From CAWBRT01 sp050015355 (GTDB lineage: Bacteria; Acidobacteriota; Terriglobia; Terriglobales; Acidobacteriaceae), in the NCBI GenBank assembly GCA_050015355.1, contig JBEKBO010000005.1:23581-87580 (forward strand): a DNA stretch of 64,000 nt, in the 5' to 3' direction. Shown here in pieces: positions 44,377 through 53,601 of this stretch; the first letter of the stretch is position 1, and every line of letters starts with the position of its first letter. The notes beneath the pieces were generated by a model, which was not told where the DNA came from, did not search any database, and saw only the letters and a list, made by a program, of their open reading frames with translations. Both the position numbers and the translations under genes were made by a program.

Positions 44377-46077
44377 TTAGTCGTGCACGCCGTCCATGAA
44401 AGCCCGCAGTTTGCGCGAGCGCGAGGGATGGCGCAGCTTGCGCAGGGCTTTCGCCTCGATTTGGCGGATGCGTTCGCGCGTGACGGCAAATGACTGGCCC
44501 ACTTCTTCCAGCGTGTGCTCGCTGCCATCCTCCAGTCCGAAGCGCATCTTGATGACCTTTTCCTCGCGCGGAGTCAGGGTGCGCAGCACCTGCGCCGTCT
44601 GGTCCTTGAGGTTCACATTGATGACGGCCTCGGCCGGCGAGATGACGGCGCGGTCCTCGATGAAGTCGCCAAGATGCGAATCTTCTTCTTCGCCGATCGG
44701 CGTTTCCAGCGAGATGGGTTCCTGCGCGATCTTGAGCACCTTGCGCACCTTGGCGACCGGGATGTCCATGCGCTTGGCGATCTCTTCGCTGGTGGGCTCG
44801 CGGCCCAACTCCTGCACCAGTTGGCGCGAGGTGCGGATCAGCTTATTAATCGTCTCGATCATGTGCACCGGGATGCGAATGGTGCGAGCCTGATCGGCGA
44901 TGGCGCGCGTGATCGCCTGGCGAATCCACCAGGTGGCGTAGGTTGAAAATTTATAGCCGCGGCGGTACTCGAACTTGTCGACCGCCTTCATCAAGCCGAT
45001 ATTGCCCTCCTGAATGAGGTCGAGGAATTGCAATCCGCGGTTGGTGTACTTCTTGGCGATTGAGACCACCAGGCGCAGGTTCGCTTCGATCAGTTCACGC
45101 TTGGCGTACTCGGCATCCATATCGCCCTGGATGATCTCGCGCTGCGTGCGCCGCATATCGTTGAAGCCGGCGCCGGCTTCGTGCTCGATGCGCTCCATGT
45201 CCGAGCGCAGTTGGCGGCTTTGGCGGCGCAGTTCCTTCTTCTGCTCCTCCGAGCGGGTAGCGGCGACGCGGTTCTCCAGGTTCTGTATCTGCTTGTCGAG
45301 CGCCTTCATGCTGTCGACGGTCTTGTTGACGCGATCGATCAGGTGCTTACGCTCGCTGTTGGTGAAACCCAACTGACGGATGTGCCTGGAGATTTCCACC
45401 TGCTCACGGCCCAAGGCCCAACGGACTTTGCGATACTCGCGCGCACGCTTCTTGTCCTTGGAAGGAATCTCCGCAAACTTGGCCGCCAGTTGCTGCGCCT
45501 TTCGGTAATGCTTGTTTAACTCATCAACTTTGGCGGTCGTGTCCTTCAACCGGTTCTGCAAAACTTCGTCGGTGATCTCTTCTTCGTCAAAGACCACCAC
45601 TTCCTTAATGGAGCGGACCCCGCGCTTTAGGTCTTCACCCATTGCGAGGATTTCACGGATGACGATGGGAGAACGGGAAAGCGCCTTCAGGACGCGAAGC
45701 TGGCCGCGTTCAATTCTCTTGGCAATTTCGACTTCGCCTTCACGGGTGAGCAACGGGACCGTGCCCATTTCGCGCAGGTACATACGGACCGGATCGTTGG
45801 TTTTTTCCAGCGCGCCAGGCGTGAGATCGAGTTCAACATCCTCGCCAGCCTCAATTTCCGGATCGTATTTCTTGTCGAGAGCGGCGGATGGCAGCTTCGG
45901 TCCCTCAAGGATGTCGATGCCTTGCGTGCCAATCGTCGTCAGCAAATCATCAAGGTCCTCGGGAGAATGCATGTCATTGGGAAGCAGATCGTTGACCTCG
46001 TTGTAGGTGAGGTATCCCTTCTCCTTGCCTACATCGATTAACTTTTTGATATCGTCGAATTTATCTTCAAGAGCCAA
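44377..46077 (-). CDS. rpoD: RNA polymerase primary sigma factor (sigma-70/sigma-A)
   Basis: About 566 residues from TTG 46077 (MALEDKFDDIKKLIDVGKEK), which has AAAGGG 8 bases upstream; the frame is open slightly further. All regions are present: 1.1, 1.2 (DPVRMYLREMGTVPLLTREG), a ~210-residue non-conserved region, region 2 with GLQFLDLIQEGNIGLMKAVD and YKFSTYATWWIRQAITRAIA, region 3, and region 4.2 helix-turn-helix (LEEVGQSFAVTRERIRQIEA). It directs transcription of housekeeping genes. It follows dnaG, the usual macromolecular-synthesis arrangement, after a 370-bp gap that probably has its own promoter. Confidence 0.97.
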   Translation of the reverse strand: MALEDKFDDIKKLIDVGKEKGYLTYNEVNDLLPNDMHSPEDLDDLLTTIGTQGIDILEGPKLPSAALDKKYDPEIEAGEDVELDLTPGALEKTNDPVRMYLREMGTVPLLTREGEVEIAKRIERGQLRVLKALSRSPIVIREILAMGEDLKRGVRSIKEVVVFDEEEITDEVLQNRLKDTTAKVDELNKHYRKAQQLAAKFAEIPSKDKKRAREYRKVRWALGREQVEISRHIRQLGFTNSERKHLIDRVNKTVDSMKALDKQIQNLENRVAATRSEEQKKELRRQSRQLRSDMERIEHEAGAGFNDMRRTQREIIQGDMDAEYAKRELIEANLRLVVSIAKKYTNRGLQFLDLIQEGNIGLMKAVDKFEYRRGYKFSTYATWWIRQAITRAIADQARTIRIPVHMIETINKLIRTSRQLVQELGREPTSEEIAKRMDIPVAKVRKVLKIAQEPISLETPIGEEEDSHLGDFIEDRAVISPAEAVINVNLKDQTAQVLRTLTPREEKVIKMRFGLEDGSEHTLEEVGQSFAVTRERIRQIEAKALRKLRHPSRSRKLRAFMDGVHD

Positions 46078-46447
46078 CGCAAATACCCTTTGGGACGGCA
46101 AGCGGGCCGCCAATTTGATTGCACACTACGAGCACTCGATATTTGGATATCGATATGGATACCGTTAACAGGCCGAAACCTTTCTATTTTAGCACGGGAC
46201 AAAAGCCGTTTGGTCGGAACCTCGTCACCGTAGCCCAATACGGTCAATCGCCCTACAATATATAGATGGCCCAGATGAGCAGTTGGGTTCGAGTTCCCGC
46301 TTTCTTTCTAATACCGTAACCTAAATTGGTTCATACACTTACAAAGGCAGGTCGAGAATTCGGACGCGCTGACGGCCGCCTCAGGGATTTGCCGGTTCCG
46401 GGGCTGCCAGCCGTGGTCAACGGCGATCCTTCGCAACCAATGGTGTC
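46078..46447. promoter_or_regulatory. dnaG-rpoD intergenic region
   Basis: About 370 bases, with AT-rich patches on the minus strand that could serve as -10 boxes (TAAAAT near 46190, TATATT near 46260), but no matching -35 is convincing. A GGGTTCGAGTTCCCGC stretch at about 46287 mimics a tRNA T-arm; the stem does not pair. Confidence 0.35.
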
Positions 46448-48337
46448 TCAGAGAGTTGCCGGTTCCTGACCCGGTCGAAGCAGCTTATCGATACTCATTT
46501 TCTCGCGTAGAAGCTGCCCCAGCATGGCTGAGTCCTGCTTGCCTTCGGCGTCGGCGATCAGGCTTTTCAACTCCCTTTGCCGGTGTTCCAGTCTGCGGCG
46601 GCGCAGAGCTTCGAGCGCCGCATGGAGCGATTCCGGAGTCAGTGGCTCATCCTCATCCATGAGGGCTGCCGCCATGATTCGCCGGTCGGCCTCGGCTAAC
46701 TCCAACGACATGGGATCTCTTCCCTCGGTCACCGCTTGCGCCAGGGCCGCAATCAGCGTCTCGGCCGATAACCCCTCTTGCAGACGCTCTGAAACAAGGG
46801 CGAAGCGGGCTTGGCGCTGAGGATCGAACTCAGGATCTTCGCCTTCCCGGCTCGAGACTCCTTCATGACCGAGGCCTACGCCACCCGCCAGGGCGCGAAT
46901 CAGGACACGCTCGGCCCCGGTGAGCGCCGTCGCGTGCGGAGCTGAAACCTTTGCCGTCCCGCGTGCGCCGGCCACGTGACGCAGTTCCTGGCGAAGCACC
47001 GTCGAATCGATTTGCAGCTTTTGCGCGACTTCAGAGGCAATTTCGTCGCGCGCAATGCGGCTTGCCACACGCTGGATGTGAGGAAGCAAATAGTTGACAG
47101 CCTTGACCTTGCCCTCCGGCGTGTGCCCCGGGAACTGTTTGCGGGCGCGCTCGATGAGGTAGTCAAAATACTTCTGCGACTGCAACAGCGCCTGCTTGTA
47201 GGCGTCAGCGCCCTTGCGCCGGATGAACAGGTCAGGGTCAAAGCCCTGATCGAGGGTCAAGACGCGGATCTCGAAGTCTTCGCCCACCAGCAACCCAAGC
47301 GAGCGTTCGGCGGCGGCGGCCCCGGCGTTGTCGGGATCGAAGTTGACGACGATCTTCTTGCTGAAGCGGCTGAGCAGTTTGGCTTGGACTTCGGTGAAAG
47401 CGGTGCCTGAGCTGGCAATCACGTTGTGAAAACCGGCATTGTAGACCGAGATGCAGTCCATTTGACCTTCTACCAGGATGGCGTAATCGAGCTGCCGGAT
47501 GGCCTCCTTGGCCAAGTGCAAGTTAAAGAGCAGGCGCGACTTATGGTAGATGGCGGTTTCCGGCGAGTTGAGATACTTTGGCCCCGACTTCTCGTCTGAC
47601 GCGAGCGTGCGCCCGGTGAAGGCGATGATCTTGCCCTGCTCATTGCAGATGGGGAACATGATGCGGTTGCGGAACTTCGAGTAGAGCGCGGAGGGCGGCG
47701 CGGCGCGGCTGGCCGAAGCCGTAGGCTCGCTCTCGCCACCAGACGCCGGGGCAGCGTCTTTTGGGGCAGCTTGGGAGAACAATCCCGACTCCCGCAACAG
47801 CTCTTCATCGGCCATTTGCTTGATGGCGTCGCGCAGCAGGAAGCCGGATTCGGGCGCGTAGCCGATGCGGAAGCGCGCAATCGCCTCGCCTTCCAGCCCG
47901 CGGCCCTTGAGGTATTCGCGAGCGTGCGCCGCTTCAGGGCGCTTCAGTCTGTCCTGGAAAAACCGGCAAGCCGCCTCGTGAAGATCGAGGAGGGTTCCGC
48001 GCACTTTGGCCTCGCGAGCCTCAGCCGGGCTGTCGAACTGCATCTGCGGCATGGGCACGCCCAGCTTCTGCGCCAGCAAGCGCACGGACTCGGGAAAGGA
48101 AATGTTCTCGATGCGCTGCAAGAACTTGTACACGTCGCCGGACTCACCGCAGCCGAAGCAATGAAAGAACTGGCGCGAGGCATGTACGGAGAACGATGGC
48201 GTTTTCTCGCCGTGGAAAGGACACAGTCCAGAGTAGTTCTGCGCACCGGCGCGCTTGAGGCGAACGTACTCGCCGATGATGCGGACAATATCCGCCTGCT
48301 CCTTGAGCGTGTACGCAAAGTCTCCGGGGTTCGCCAT
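46448..48337 (-). CDS. dnaG: DNA primase
   Basis: 629 residues. N-terminal CHC2 zinc finger (CPFHGEKTPSFSV ... FFHCFGCGESGDVYKFL, about residues 40-70), catalytic core with TOPRIM motifs (LVEGQMDCISVYNAGF; VVNFDPDNAGAAAAERS) and a C-terminal helicase-binding domain of helical bundle type. It makes RNA primers for replication with DnaB, encoded 4 kb away. A low-complexity insert (KDAAPASGGESEPTASASRA, about 195-215) interrupts the core and is unusual. The gene precedes rpoD. Confidence 0.96.
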   Translation of the reverse strand: MANPGDFAYTLKEQADIVRIIGEYVRLKRAGAQNYSGLCPFHGEKTPSFSVHASRQFFHCFGCGESGDVYKFLQRIENISFPESVRLLAQKLGVPMPQMQFDSPAEAREAKVRGTLLDLHEAACRFFQDRLKRPEAAHAREYLKGRGLEGEAIARFRIGYAPESGFLLRDAIKQMADEELLRESGLFSQAAPKDAAPASGGESEPTASASRAAPPSALYSKFRNRIMFPICNEQGKIIAFTGRTLASDEKSGPKYLNSPETAIYHKSRLLFNLHLAKEAIRQLDYAILVEGQMDCISVYNAGFHNVIASSGTAFTEVQAKLLSRFSKKIVVNFDPDNAGAAAAERSLGLLVGEDFEIRVLTLDQGFDPDLFIRRKGADAYKQALLQSQKYFDYLIERARKQFPGHTPEGKVKAVNYLLPHIQRVASRIARDEIASEVAQKLQIDSTVLRQELRHVAGARGTAKVSAPHATALTGAERVLIRALAGGVGLGHEGVSSREGEDPEFDPQRQARFALVSERLQEGLSAETLIAALAQAVTEGRDPMSLELAEADRRIMAAALMDEDEPLTPESLHAALEALRRRRLEHRQRELKSLIADAEGKQDSAMLGQLLREKMSIDKLLRPGQEPATL

Positions 48338-48510
48338 TGATGAATAGTTTGCCTGAGTTGCCGTGGTGGAGTACGTGGATTTCTGTGGAAAGCCTGTGAA
48401 AAGGTCTCATAGGTGTGGAAAACCTGCAAAAGCACGCAGGATTCGAACTCTCGAAGGCGACTATGCTCGGCGTCCCGGGTTGATGTCACTGTTTTCGCGT
48501 GGGATCGCCG

Positions 48511-48548
48511 CCCAACACGCGCAACCACGGTGCGTGCCGGGGACCCCG
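48511..48548. repeat. GGGGACCCC-family palindrome upstream of the small barrel gene
   Basis: CCCAACACGCGCAACC and GGTGCGTGCCGGGG arms, followed by the ACCCCGG block; inner arm nearly identical to 11253 and 21511. It sits 35 bases before the start codon of the next gene, just upstream of its ribosome site. Confidence 0.7.
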
Positions 48549-48582
48549 GGCTGCGTGACCGCCGCAATCATAAGGAGGAGCG

Positions 48583-49278
48583 ATGCGGATTGGAAAGTTG
48601 TGTTGGCTTGCTCTCACTCTGGTTATGCTTGCCGAGGCAGCTTTGGCGCAGGATCGACGGCGCTGGGAGATTTCGCCGTTTGCAGGTTTCGAAACCAGCA
48701 GCAGCTATCCCGTGCAGAGTGCGTTCGGAACACCTGGAGGCTTCGTCCCGGTTGGCACAACGAACACGTCGACCATCGACCAGTTACGCGTGAACAGCGG
48801 GTTGAGCTACGGCGCGTTTATCGATTACTCGGTCCTTGACCACCTTCAGTTGGAGTTCATGTGGGCGCGCAACCCGACCACCTACAGCCAGCACGATTTC
48901 GTTACCGGCTTGTACACAGAGGCCTACGACTCCAATATCGACCAATATCAGTTCGGTATTCTAGTCCCCTTGCTCGGGAGCGGTTACTTCCGGGAGCGGA
49001 AATTCGTACCGTTCGTCGCCGGAGGTCTCGGATTCACCCACGAATCCAACAATAATGGCAACCCTGACCGCACCGCGTTCGCGTTCAACCTCGGAGGCGG
49101 AGCAAAGTATTACCTGTCCAAAAATTTCGGACTGCGCGGCGACATCCGCTACATGCCGACGTATGCCAATTCCACGCCTAACTATGCCTGCGACATATTC
49201 GGGAACTGCTTCAACGTTCGCTCGCGCAACTTCGAGAACCGGGCGAATTTCAGCGGAGGAATTATCTTTCGGTTTTAG
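48583..49278 (+). CDS. Small outer-membrane beta-barrel protein
   Basis: 231 residues with a signal peptide (RIGKLCWLALTLVMLAEAAL) and eight or so amphipathic strands, for example WEISPFAGFETSSSYP, GALIDYSVLDH-like and LRGDIRYMPTY, ending in FSGGIIFRF with a terminal phenylalanine. This is the OmpA-beta/opacity-type porin fold. AAGGAGGAG lies just before the ATG. It is a single gene on the plus strand. Such small barrels serve membrane stability or adhesion; the specific role is unknown. Confidence 0.85.
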   Translation: MRIGKLCWLALTLVMLAEAALAQDRRRWEISPFAGFETSSSYPVQSAFGTPGGFVPVGTTNTSTIDQLRVNSGLSYGAFIDYSVLDHLQLEFMWARNPTTYSQHDFVTGLYTEAYDSNIDQYQFGILVPLLGSGYFRERKFVPFVAGGLGFTHESNNNGNPDRTAFAFNLGGGAKYYLSKNFGLRGDIRYMPTYANSTPNYACDIFGNCFNVRSRNFENRANFSGGIIFRF

Positions 49279-49315
49279 AGCGTTAGGGTCGGTATATTCC
49301 AAAACGATTATTCCA

Positions 49316-49446
49316 GCGTGTCACCCTGAGGTTGAGCCGTTTTGCGGGCGTCTGCGGGGTCCCCGGGAAGCCAGATTTCAGGCTTTCTGGGGTGCTCTGA
49401 GCCCGCAGGCGAAATCCTGAGCGAAGCGAAGGAACTCGGTGACGCG
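49316..49446. repeat. Composite palindromic element with GGGGACCCC core
   Basis: Outer arms GCGTGTCACC (49316) and GGTGACGCG (49438-49446), middle arms GCGGGCGTCTGC and GCCCGCAGGCG, and a GGGGACCCC-family palindrome at the centre (49356-49393; CCGGGAAGCC / GGCTTTCTGG). Same nested plan as 44183-44301. Confidence 0.65.
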
Positions 49447-49568
49447 ACGTGAGGGTCCATGTATTTGCTTTTCCGGCCTTCGGGTAGCGCTCGGTGAAAT
49501 GCAAAGATCGTCACGTCGGTTCGCAAAAGCGGCGAACCTCCACACGATGACATCCGCACTCTTGCTGG

Positions 49569-50156
49569 CTACGTAACGATCCAGCCTCGCGCGCAGGCAT
49601 CCTCAATAATGCGGGTCACCATCGGCCAGAGTTCGGGGAGCGCGCTGCGGATGGGCTCCATGCGCCGGTAGACCTGATCGCGAGCGACGGAGTGGATGCG
49701 CCAGGTGCCGCCTTCGGTGCGTGCGTTGTGCAGCAATGGCTGAAGACGGTCGAGCGCGTTGGCGTATTTCGATTCCGGAGTTTTGAAGGCGTCGAATTCC
49801 TCCCACAAAGCACGCAGTTCGCGACCCTGCTCCTCGGGCAGCAGACCGAAGATGCGTTCGGCGCCATGCTCCTCCCGTTCGGCTCTGCCGACGTTTCCGG
49901 CCACATCGTAGGCGAAAGTATCGCCGGCATCGATCTCGATCAGGTCGTGCACCAGCAGCATCTTGATGACGCGGAGCATGTCAACCGGCTCCGTCGCATA
50001 CTCGGCGAGCAGAACGGACATGATCGCCAGATGCCAGGAATGCTCCGCCGAGTTCTCGCGGCGCGAAGAATCGGTGAGCAACGTCTGCCGCAGGATGGTC
50101 TTGAGCTTGTCGATTTCCAGAATGAATGAAAGTTGCTGAAAAACTCGATCACTCAC
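49569..50156 (-). CDS. HD-domain hydrolase (YfbR/COG1896-like)
   Basis: 195 residues. HD-domain ligands: H in SRRENSAEHSWHLAIMSVLL, the HD pair in MLLVHDLIEIDAGDTFAYD, and a later aspartate in YANALDRLQPLLHN. This size and motif order match the YfbR-like HD family, which includes 5'-deoxynucleotidases. No other domain. It stands between the small barrel gene and an AT-richer accessory gene on the same strand. Substrate cannot be told. Confidence 0.9.
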   Translation of the reverse strand: MSDRVFQQLSFILEIDKLKTILRQTLLTDSSRRENSAEHSWHLAIMSVLLAEYATEPVDMLRVIKMLLVHDLIEIDAGDTFAYDVAGNVGRAEREEHGAERIFGLLPEEQGRELRALWEEFDAFKTPESKYANALDRLQPLLHNARTEGGTWRIHSVARDQVYRRMEPIRSALPELWPMVTRIIEDACARGWIVT

Positions 50157-50208
50157 GCTAAAGACCCCTGGCCGCTCGCCATTTATTCACGCATAGCGGA
50201 TCACTCAG

Positions 50209-50886
50209 CTAAGCAATCCACCATATCTTACTTATTACGTTTTCCCATTCAGGGCAAGTACTGTTATGAAGCCCCGCAACATAGTCCATAAACACCAGTT
50301 TCAACTGAAACACAAATGCGTCTCTGTAGACAATTTGTTTCTTCTGGTCCAGCACTTTTGTTGTCCGGGAACTTTCGGACTCGTCCGGGTGATGAACTTT
50401 GATGACCCATCCGTTTCGGGTCTGTGCTTGATGCAGCAGACCGCAGCGGATGTTCTTGTAAAAATCATCGCCATCCAAAGCGTCGAAATTGGCCGTGTAG
50501 TCCGAGAAGAACTTCTTGAAAACATCTTCGAACGCAGCACCTGCGGGTTCAGTAAATGTCTTTGGTATGGGTGGATAGTCCTTGCTTATCTTCTTCCAGT
50601 CCTGATGGCTTGTAGTGGGGATTCCTCGGCGGTAGGATTCAAAACATTCAATAAATAGACAGCAGAGTGAGATAACTGCGAAGCCGAATGGTCGGATTGG
50701 TTCGCCCCATCCTGGTGTGTCTTTTGGCAACACCACTTGGCTAATCGAAAGTCGGTGCAATTCTTCAATTGGGCTGAAGAACCTGTCTATATACCGGCGT
50801 TCCACAAAGCAAGCAAGCTGATCTTTATCTTTCTTCAGCAACGCATCCAAAACGCAATCGAGACTAAACCCTCTTGCTAGCTCCAT
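50209..50886 (-). CDS. HEPN-like protein, possible RNase
   Basis: 225 residues, all-helical appearance. In the C-terminal half FYKNIRCGLLHQAQTRNGW contains R-x4-H (RCGLLH), the catalytic signature of HEPN ribonucleases, in a phrase that recurs in uncharacterised bacterial proteins. A charged C-terminus (VLDQKKQIVYRDAFVFQLKL) follows. The gene is visibly AT-richer than its neighbours and lies between an HD hydrolase and mutS2, suggesting acquisition. No nucleotidyltransferase antitoxin partner is adjacent. Assignment rests on one motif and fold impression, so it is tentative. Confidence 0.7.
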   Translation of the reverse strand: MELARGFSLDCVLDALLKKDKDQLACFVERRYIDRFFSPIEELHRLSISQVVLPKDTPGWGEPIRPFGFAVISLCCLFIECFESYRRGIPTTSHQDWKKISKDYPPIPKTFTEPAGAAFEDVFKKFFSDYTANFDALDGDDFYKNIRCGLLHQAQTRNGWVIKVHHPDESESSRTTKVLDQKKQIVYRDAFVFQLKLVFMDYVAGLHNSTCPEWENVISKIWWIA

Positions 50887-50902
50887 ATCACCTCCTGAAT
50901 GT

Positions 50903-53431
50903 CTAAACCTTCAGTTCCACGACCGTCGCTCCGGCGCCGCCCTCCTGCTGTGGAGGCTCGCTCACGGAGGCGACCTGCGGATGACTTTGCAGATACTGGC
51001 GAAGGGCGCGTCGCAGTATCCCCATGCCCGATCCGTGCACGACGCGCACCCGCGAAAGCCCGGCGAGAAAAGCGCGGTCAAGGAACTTCTCCAGCTCTCG
51101 CGTGGCATCGTCGACGTTGTGGCCAATAACATTCAACTCCGCGGGAGCGCTCTCCTCTTCGTTGCGCAGGCGAACGCTGATTCCCTTCTGCCGCGCCGCC
51201 TGCACCGGGCTGTCGGCCGCGCGGGCTATGACCTCGGCGATGTCGTCGATGAGAACGCGCACCTTCATGGGGCCAACCTGGACTTCCACGGCGTCGTCGG
51301 GAAACTTGCGCGTAACCTTGCCGGCGCGACCCAGCGACTTCAGTTGCACGGTGTCGCCTTCGCTGACGTGCTGCACGCGGTGCGGTTGCGCATTCGGGTC
51401 GTCGCGGTCTGCTCCGCTGGTGTGCGCCACAATGGACTGGTTGAACTGCTCGCGGAATTCGCGGCGTGCTCGGGCGATGCGGCGCTCAGCCTCGCGGCTG
51501 AGCTTCACGGACTCGGCGCGATCCTGAATGGCATTGACCGACTCGCGCGCATGATACTCGAAGTCGCGCAGAAGGCTTTCCAGCTTGCGTTCCAGTTCGC
51601 GGACTTTTTCGCGCTGCTCCTTGAGTCCTTCGCTCTCCAGTCGGCGGCGCTCGGCGGCAAGTTCCTGCTCACGGGCCGCCAGCCGCGCGCGCTCCATGTC
51701 GATCTCCCGGAGATCGTGGTGCAGGCGGTCGAGAAAACGTGAGACATCCTGCGTCTGGCTGCTGATGCGCTGCCGCGCTTCAGCGATAATCTCCGCGTTG
51801 AGCCCGAGTCTTTGCGCGATGTTGATGCCCGCCGAAGCTCCCGGCACGCCGACGCGCAATTCGTAAGTCGGAGCCAGCGTCTGCTCGTCGAAGCCGACAG
51901 CGGCGTTGAGCACGCCCTCGGTGTTCTCGGCGTATACCTTCAGCGAAGTGTGATGGGTAGAGATGATGCACACGGATTGGCGGCGGCGGAAGTAGTCGGC
52001 GATGGCAACGGCCAGCGCCGCGCCCTCCTGCGGTTCGGTCGCTGAACCGAGTTCATCGAGCAGCACCAGCGACCCACGGGCCGCGGTGTGCGAGATGAAG
52101 TCAATATTAGTAACGTGCGCGGAGAAGGTCGAGAGGTTCTGCTCGATGGACTGGTAATCGCCAATGTCGGCCAGCACGGCATCGAAAACCGGGAACTCGG
52201 CGCGATCAGCCGGCACGGGAATCCCGGACTGCGCCATCAACGCGAGCAGCCCAATGGTTTTCAGGGCAACGGTTTTTCCACCTGTGTTGGGGCCGCTGAT
52301 CACAAGCTGCCGGTGTCCACCGTCGAGCTCCAGCGAAATCGGAACCACCTTCGCCCCGCCGGGGTCCCCGGCAGCGGCCGCTTTCGCCTCTGTTGGGGCA
52401 GCGCCGGCCTGGCGAGCCTTGGCTCTTAGCGTGCGCTCCAACAGCGGGTGGCGGGCATTGCGGACGATGAAGGTGTCGCCCGCTGGCTGCGCGGAATCCG
52501 GGGCGGTCAATGCGCCTTCCAGAAAGCGCACCGGCACGCAGTCGTAGTCCTCGGCGAAGCGGGCTTTGGCAAATTGCAGCTCCAGCTCGGCGATGCACTC
52601 GACGGCGGCGGCGATGGCATGGCTCTCGTCGCCGATGCGCGCGGTCATTTCACGCAGAATGCGCTGGATTTCCGCCTGCTCTTCTTCCAGCAAGCGCACC
52701 AGTTCGTTGTTCTGCTCGATGGTCTCCAGCGGTTCGACAAATACCGTTTGTCCGCTGGAGCTGGCGCCATGGACGACTCCCTGGACGCGTCGCTTGTGCT
52801 CGGACTTCACGGGAATGACAAAGCGTTCGCCGCGAATGGTAATCAGTTCGTCCTGCAGCGTTCCGCCTTCGGACAGCCGCCGCAGATAGCCGCGCAATGA
52901 TTCCTGGATAAGCCGGCGCTGACGCTCGATTTCACGGCGTATCCCGCCCAACGCGGGCGAAGCGTGATCGTCGAGCGTGCCGTCGGGCAGCAGCTTGCCG
53001 CGAAAGAAGCGCAGCAACTGTGTGAAGTCGGCAATTTGCGCCGAGAGTTCCTCGATGGCGGGCCAGGCTTCCTTCAGCGAGGCCGGCGGATGCATGGCGA
53101 TCTCGCGCCACTCCGCCACGCGGTCCACCACCGTGAGCAGATCGCGAATCTCCGTGACCTCCAGCATGGCGCCTTGAATGCGCGACTTCTCCAGCATCTT
53201 GCGGGGATCGACCAGCCCGGCGAAATCGAAACGCCCGCCGGCACGCAGGTACTGGCGGACCTCGGAGGTGAGCTGCTGCTGACGCTCAATCCAGGTGCGG
53301 TCGCCACTGGCCTCAAGCACCTCGACCCACGCCTGTCCGAGCTCCGATTGGCAATAGCCGCGCAGGAGCTCTCGCAGGCGGTCGAACTCGAGAACGCGGG
53401 CGCTGTTGTGTAGCAAGGAAATGGCCATCAA
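50903..53431 (-). CDS. mutS2: Endonuclease MutS2
   Basis: 842 residues. N-terminal helical domain, MutS-type ATPase with Walker A ISGPNTGGKTVALKTIGLLA, Walker B LVLLDELGSATEPQEGAALA and STHHTSLKVYA, then a coiled coil and a C-terminal Smr nuclease domain (RVVHGSGMGILRRALRQYLQ). MutS2 limits recombination and, in some bacteria, rescues collided ribosomes. Around residue 345-358 a GGGGACCCC-family repeat (52361-52398) is inserted in frame, encoding an Ala/Lys/Glu/Gly-rich linker before the ATPase domain. Gene ends 17 bp from the HEPN-like gene. Length is slightly above the usual ~780. Confidence 0.96.
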   Translation of the reverse strand: MMAISLLHNSARVLEFDRLRELLRGYCQSELGQAWVEVLEASGDRTWIERQQQLTSEVRQYLRAGGRFDFAGLVDPRKMLEKSRIQGAMLEVTEIRDLLTVVDRVAEWREIAMHPPASLKEAWPAIEELSAQIADFTQLLRFFRGKLLPDGTLDDHASPALGGIRREIERQRRLIQESLRGYLRRLSEGGTLQDELITIRGERFVIPVKSEHKRRVQGVVHGASSSGQTVFVEPLETIEQNNELVRLLEEEQAEIQRILREMTARIGDESHAIAAAVECIAELELQFAKARFAEDYDCVPVRFLEGALTAPDSAQPAGDTFIVRNARHPLLERTLRAKARQAGAAPTEAKAAAAGDPGGAKVVPISLELDGGHRQLVISGPNTGGKTVALKTIGLLALMAQSGIPVPADRAEFPVFDAVLADIGDYQSIEQNLSTFSAHVTNIDFISHTAARGSLVLLDELGSATEPQEGAALAVAIADYFRRRQSVCIISTHHTSLKVYAENTEGVLNAAVGFDEQTLAPTYELRVGVPGASAGINIAQRLGLNAEIIAEARQRISSQTQDVSRFLDRLHHDLREIDMERARLAAREQELAAERRRLESEGLKEQREKVRELERKLESLLRDFEYHARESVNAIQDRAESVKLSREAERRIARARREFREQFNQSIVAHTSGADRDDPNAQPHRVQHVSEGDTVQLKSLGRAGKVTRKFPDDAVEVQVGPMKVRVLIDDIAEVIARAADSPVQAARQKGISVRLRNEEESAPAELNVIGHNVDDATRELEKFLDRAFLAGLSRVRVVHGSGMGILRRALRQYLQSHPQVASVSEPPQQEGGAGATVVELKV
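52361..52398. repeat. GGGGACCCC palindromic repeat inside mutS2
   Basis: CCCCGGCAGCGGC pairs with GCCTCTGTTGGGG around a short loop, next to the GGGGTCCCC block. It is in frame and adds a linker between two MutS2 domains. Confidence 0.7.
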
Positions 53432-53601
53432 TCTTGATCTATCCTACACTGCCGCCACACGGTCTTGGCGCTCCGCCGGGCTTGGAATTGCGCCCCGCAT
53501 TGCCGCCGCGGTAGACACGGAACATATTGTGATTCAAAGAGTTACGGCTGTGATAAGCATCACTGCGCGTGTGCCCGAAGGAGGTGCTAAACTTTTTGCT
53601 T

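Noticed and set aside
46280..46305. tRNA T-arm-like GGGTTCGAGTTCCCGC
   Set aside because: The T-stem does not pair properly and no acceptor, D or anticodon arm is found upstream.
48430..48465. Fragment resembling the 3' end of a tRNA (minus strand TTCGAATCCTGC)
   Set aside because: No matching 5' acceptor strand or other arms; at most a decayed remnant.
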